Positions 62,772 to 64,000 of a stretch of DNA of 64,000 nucleotides are shown piece by piece. Source of the DNA: Lentisphaeria bacterium (GTDB taxonomy: Bacteria; Verrucomicrobiota; Lentisphaeria; Victivallales; Victivallaceae). Both the position numbers and the translations under genes were made by a program. Under the pieces are notes generated by a model, which saw nothing but the letters and a program-made list of their open reading frames with translations, had not been told where the DNA came from and ran no database searches. The stretch is from positions 1-64,000 of the forward strand of contig JAFSTC010000047.1 in assembly GCA_017450705.1 (NCBI GenBank), in the 5' to 3' direction. How positions within the stretch are numbered: position 1 is the stretch's first letter; each line of letters opens with the position of its first letter.

Positions 62772-64000
62772 TCAGGCGAAGAACTCCTCGCAGCAGCCGT
62801 CGACGGCGGCCCGGCGTCGGCCGGCCATCCGCTTGTAGGTGTCGCCGATCTTTTTCAGCTCATCGGGGATCTTGATCTTCTGGGGACAGGCTTTGAGGCA
62901 CTTGCCGCACCCGACGCAGGCGTCGGCCCGGGAGTCCTCGTCGATGGCCCCGTAGTTGTTGACGAAGAGGAAACGGTTGCCGCTGAGCTTGTACTGGTTG
63001 TACAGACCGAAGATCTTGGGGATCTCCACGCCCGCCGGGCAGGGCATGCAGTACCGGCAGTCGGTGCAGGGAACGGCGAGGCTCTTCCGATAGGCGACCA
63101 GCGCCCGGTCGAGAACTTTCCTGTCGGCGTCGGTGAGGGGCCGGAAGTCGCTGAAGGTTTTGATGTTGTCCTCGAGGTGCTCCATTTTGGTCATGCCCGA
63201 GAGGACGACCAGCACGTTGGGGAGCGAACCCACGTAGCGGAAGGCCCAGGCGGCGTTGGAGGCATTGGGATCTGCGGCTTTGAGGATCTTCGTCGCCTCG
63301 GGATTCAGCGAGGCCAGCGCGCCGCCGCGCAGCGGCTCCATGACGATGACGGGGATGTTGTTTTTCGTGAGGATCTCGTACTGCTCCTTGGAGCGGTAGA
63401 GAGTCCAGTCCAGATAGTTGAGCTGGATCTGCGCGAAGTCCCACTTGTGGGCGGCGACGACTTTTTTCAGCAGTTCCGGGGTGTCGTGGAAGGAAAATCC
63501 CAGACGGCGGATCTTGCCCTCGGCCTTCTTCTTGCTCAAAAAGTCGTACACCTTGAACCTCACCGCCTTCTTCCATGAATTCTCGCTGACGTTGTGGAAC
63601 ATGTAGAAGTCGAAGTAAGGCGTCTTGCACTTTTTCAGCTGGTCGTTGAAGATGCGCTCGAGGTCCTCCTCTTTCCGGAGCATGCCCAGAGGCATCTTGC
63701 TGGTGAGGAAATAGGACTCCCGGGGATATCTCGACAGCAGATCGCCTGCGCATCTTTCGCTGAGACCGCCATGGTACATGTAGGCGGTGTCGAAGTAGTT
63801 GCATCCGGCCTTCATGGCCCGGTCGAACATCTTCGCGGCGGCGTCGTAGTCGATCTCGGGCCCCCCCTGCGCCCGGCGGGGCAGGCGCATCATGCCGAAG
63901 CCCAGAAGCGGCACGGTCAGGTCGGTGTCGCGGTATTTCCGCCGCACGACCTTGCCGTCGGCGGATTTCGTTTCGGCGGCGGCCAGCCGGCTCACCGGAG
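62772..64000 (-). CDS. Aldo/keto reductase with C-terminal 4Fe-4S domain (5' end outside the window)
   Basis: At least 409 codons. The barrel keeps LLGFGMMRLP, the catalytic AGCNYFDTAYMYHGG (Asp and Tyr), KMPLG and HDTPELL. A C-terminal ferredoxin-like part has CTDCRYCMPCPAGVEIP and CVGCGKCLKACPQKIKIP, fitting two iron-sulfur clusters. A GTG at 63995 could start the protein, but the residues upstream continue in frame (PVSRLAAAE...) and resemble the end of a Tat signal, so I treat the gene as truncated by the window edge. Confidence 0.9.
   Translation of the reverse strand, partial: PVSRLAAAETKSADGKVVRRKYRDTDLTVPLLGFGMMRLPRRAQGGPEIDYDAAAKMFDRAMKAGCNYFDTAYMYHGGLSERCAGDLLSRYPRESYFLTSKMPLGMLRKEEDLERIFNDQLKKCKTPYFDFYMFHNVSENSWKKAVRFKVYDFLSKKKAEGKIRRLGFSFHDTPELLKKVVAAHKWDFAQIQLNYLDWTLYRSKEQYEILTKNNIPVIVMEPLRGGALASLNPEATKILKAADPNASNAAWAFRYVGSLPNVLVVLSGMTKMEHLEDNIKTFSDFRPLTDADRKVLDRALVAYRKSLAVPCTDCRYCMPCPAGVEIPKIFGLYNQYKLSGNRFLFVNNYGAIDEDSRADACVGCGKCLKACPQKIKIPDELKKIGDTYKRMAGRRRAAVDGCCEEFFA

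Noticed and set aside
1-64000. tRNA or rRNA genes
   Set aside because: I looked through the intergenic stretches and saw no cloverleaf-compatible sequence with a T-loop, nor rRNA signatures. A tRNAscan run would settle this.

Overview
The window reads as a high-GC chromosome segment from a Gram-negative member of the PVC group, most likely Lentisphaerota (Victivallales-like). The clues are three types: several prepilin-like proteins with the FTLIELLVV...LAAMLMPAL leader and a C-terminal VDGHV motif; a four-gene pseudopilin cassette resembling the 'Verru_Chthon' cassette of Verrucomicrobia; and an outer membrane (BamA, ArnB/ArnT/ArnC) beside many unusual glycoside hydrolases. The taxonomic call is inference from gene families, since no rRNA or tRNA gene was seen.

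Layout. 1-372: intergenic repeat element. 373-7799: glycan locus with a GntR-type regulator fused to a solute-binding-protein-like domain, a prepilin-like protein and two large hydrolase-like proteins. 7797-13540: nusA-infB-rbfA-nrnA behind a promoter and an apparent leader terminator. 12752-19502: a pseudopilin cassette (four genes) and an MFS transporter. 19477-20100: a nest of dispersed repeats. 20069-34780: a long head-to-tail run prs-rplY-pth-rpsF-ssb-rpsR-rplI-dnaB-bamA-mazG-arnB-arnT-arnC-small ORF-pepD, with 1-4 nt overlaps at many junctions. 34743-36146 (minus): MATE exporter. 36147-37057: non-coding, with a 51-bp tandem repeat. 37058-44157: ribosomal protein operon rplV to secY, lacking rpmD and the usual upstream rpsJ-rpsS half, closed by a strong terminator. 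44296-50496: cmk, a thioesterase-phosphomannose isomerase fusion, argS, a PHP protein and an aminotransferase. 50654-52975: lipoprotein. 52962-59092: a second glycan locus (prepilin-like, secreted hydrolase and GH20 on the minus strand, divergent AraC regulator). 59144-64000: rimO-pgsA, a four-helix-bundle gene framed by 10-bp repeats, an SDR, and an aldo/keto reductase cut by the window edge.

How it works together. About two thirds is core information processing (ribosome, translation factors, replication, envelope assembly). The accessory part is two sets in which a regulator, a secreted prepilin-like protein and hydrolases sit together, which suggests sensing and breakdown of host or plant glycans. 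Dispersed intergenic repeats recur between operons and appear to have altered the 3' ends of nrnA and the MFS gene. The most unusual items are the nrnA-pseudopilin open frame, the thioesterase-PMI fusion, the repeat-framed four-helix-bundle cassette, and the regulator/prepilin/hydrolase sets.
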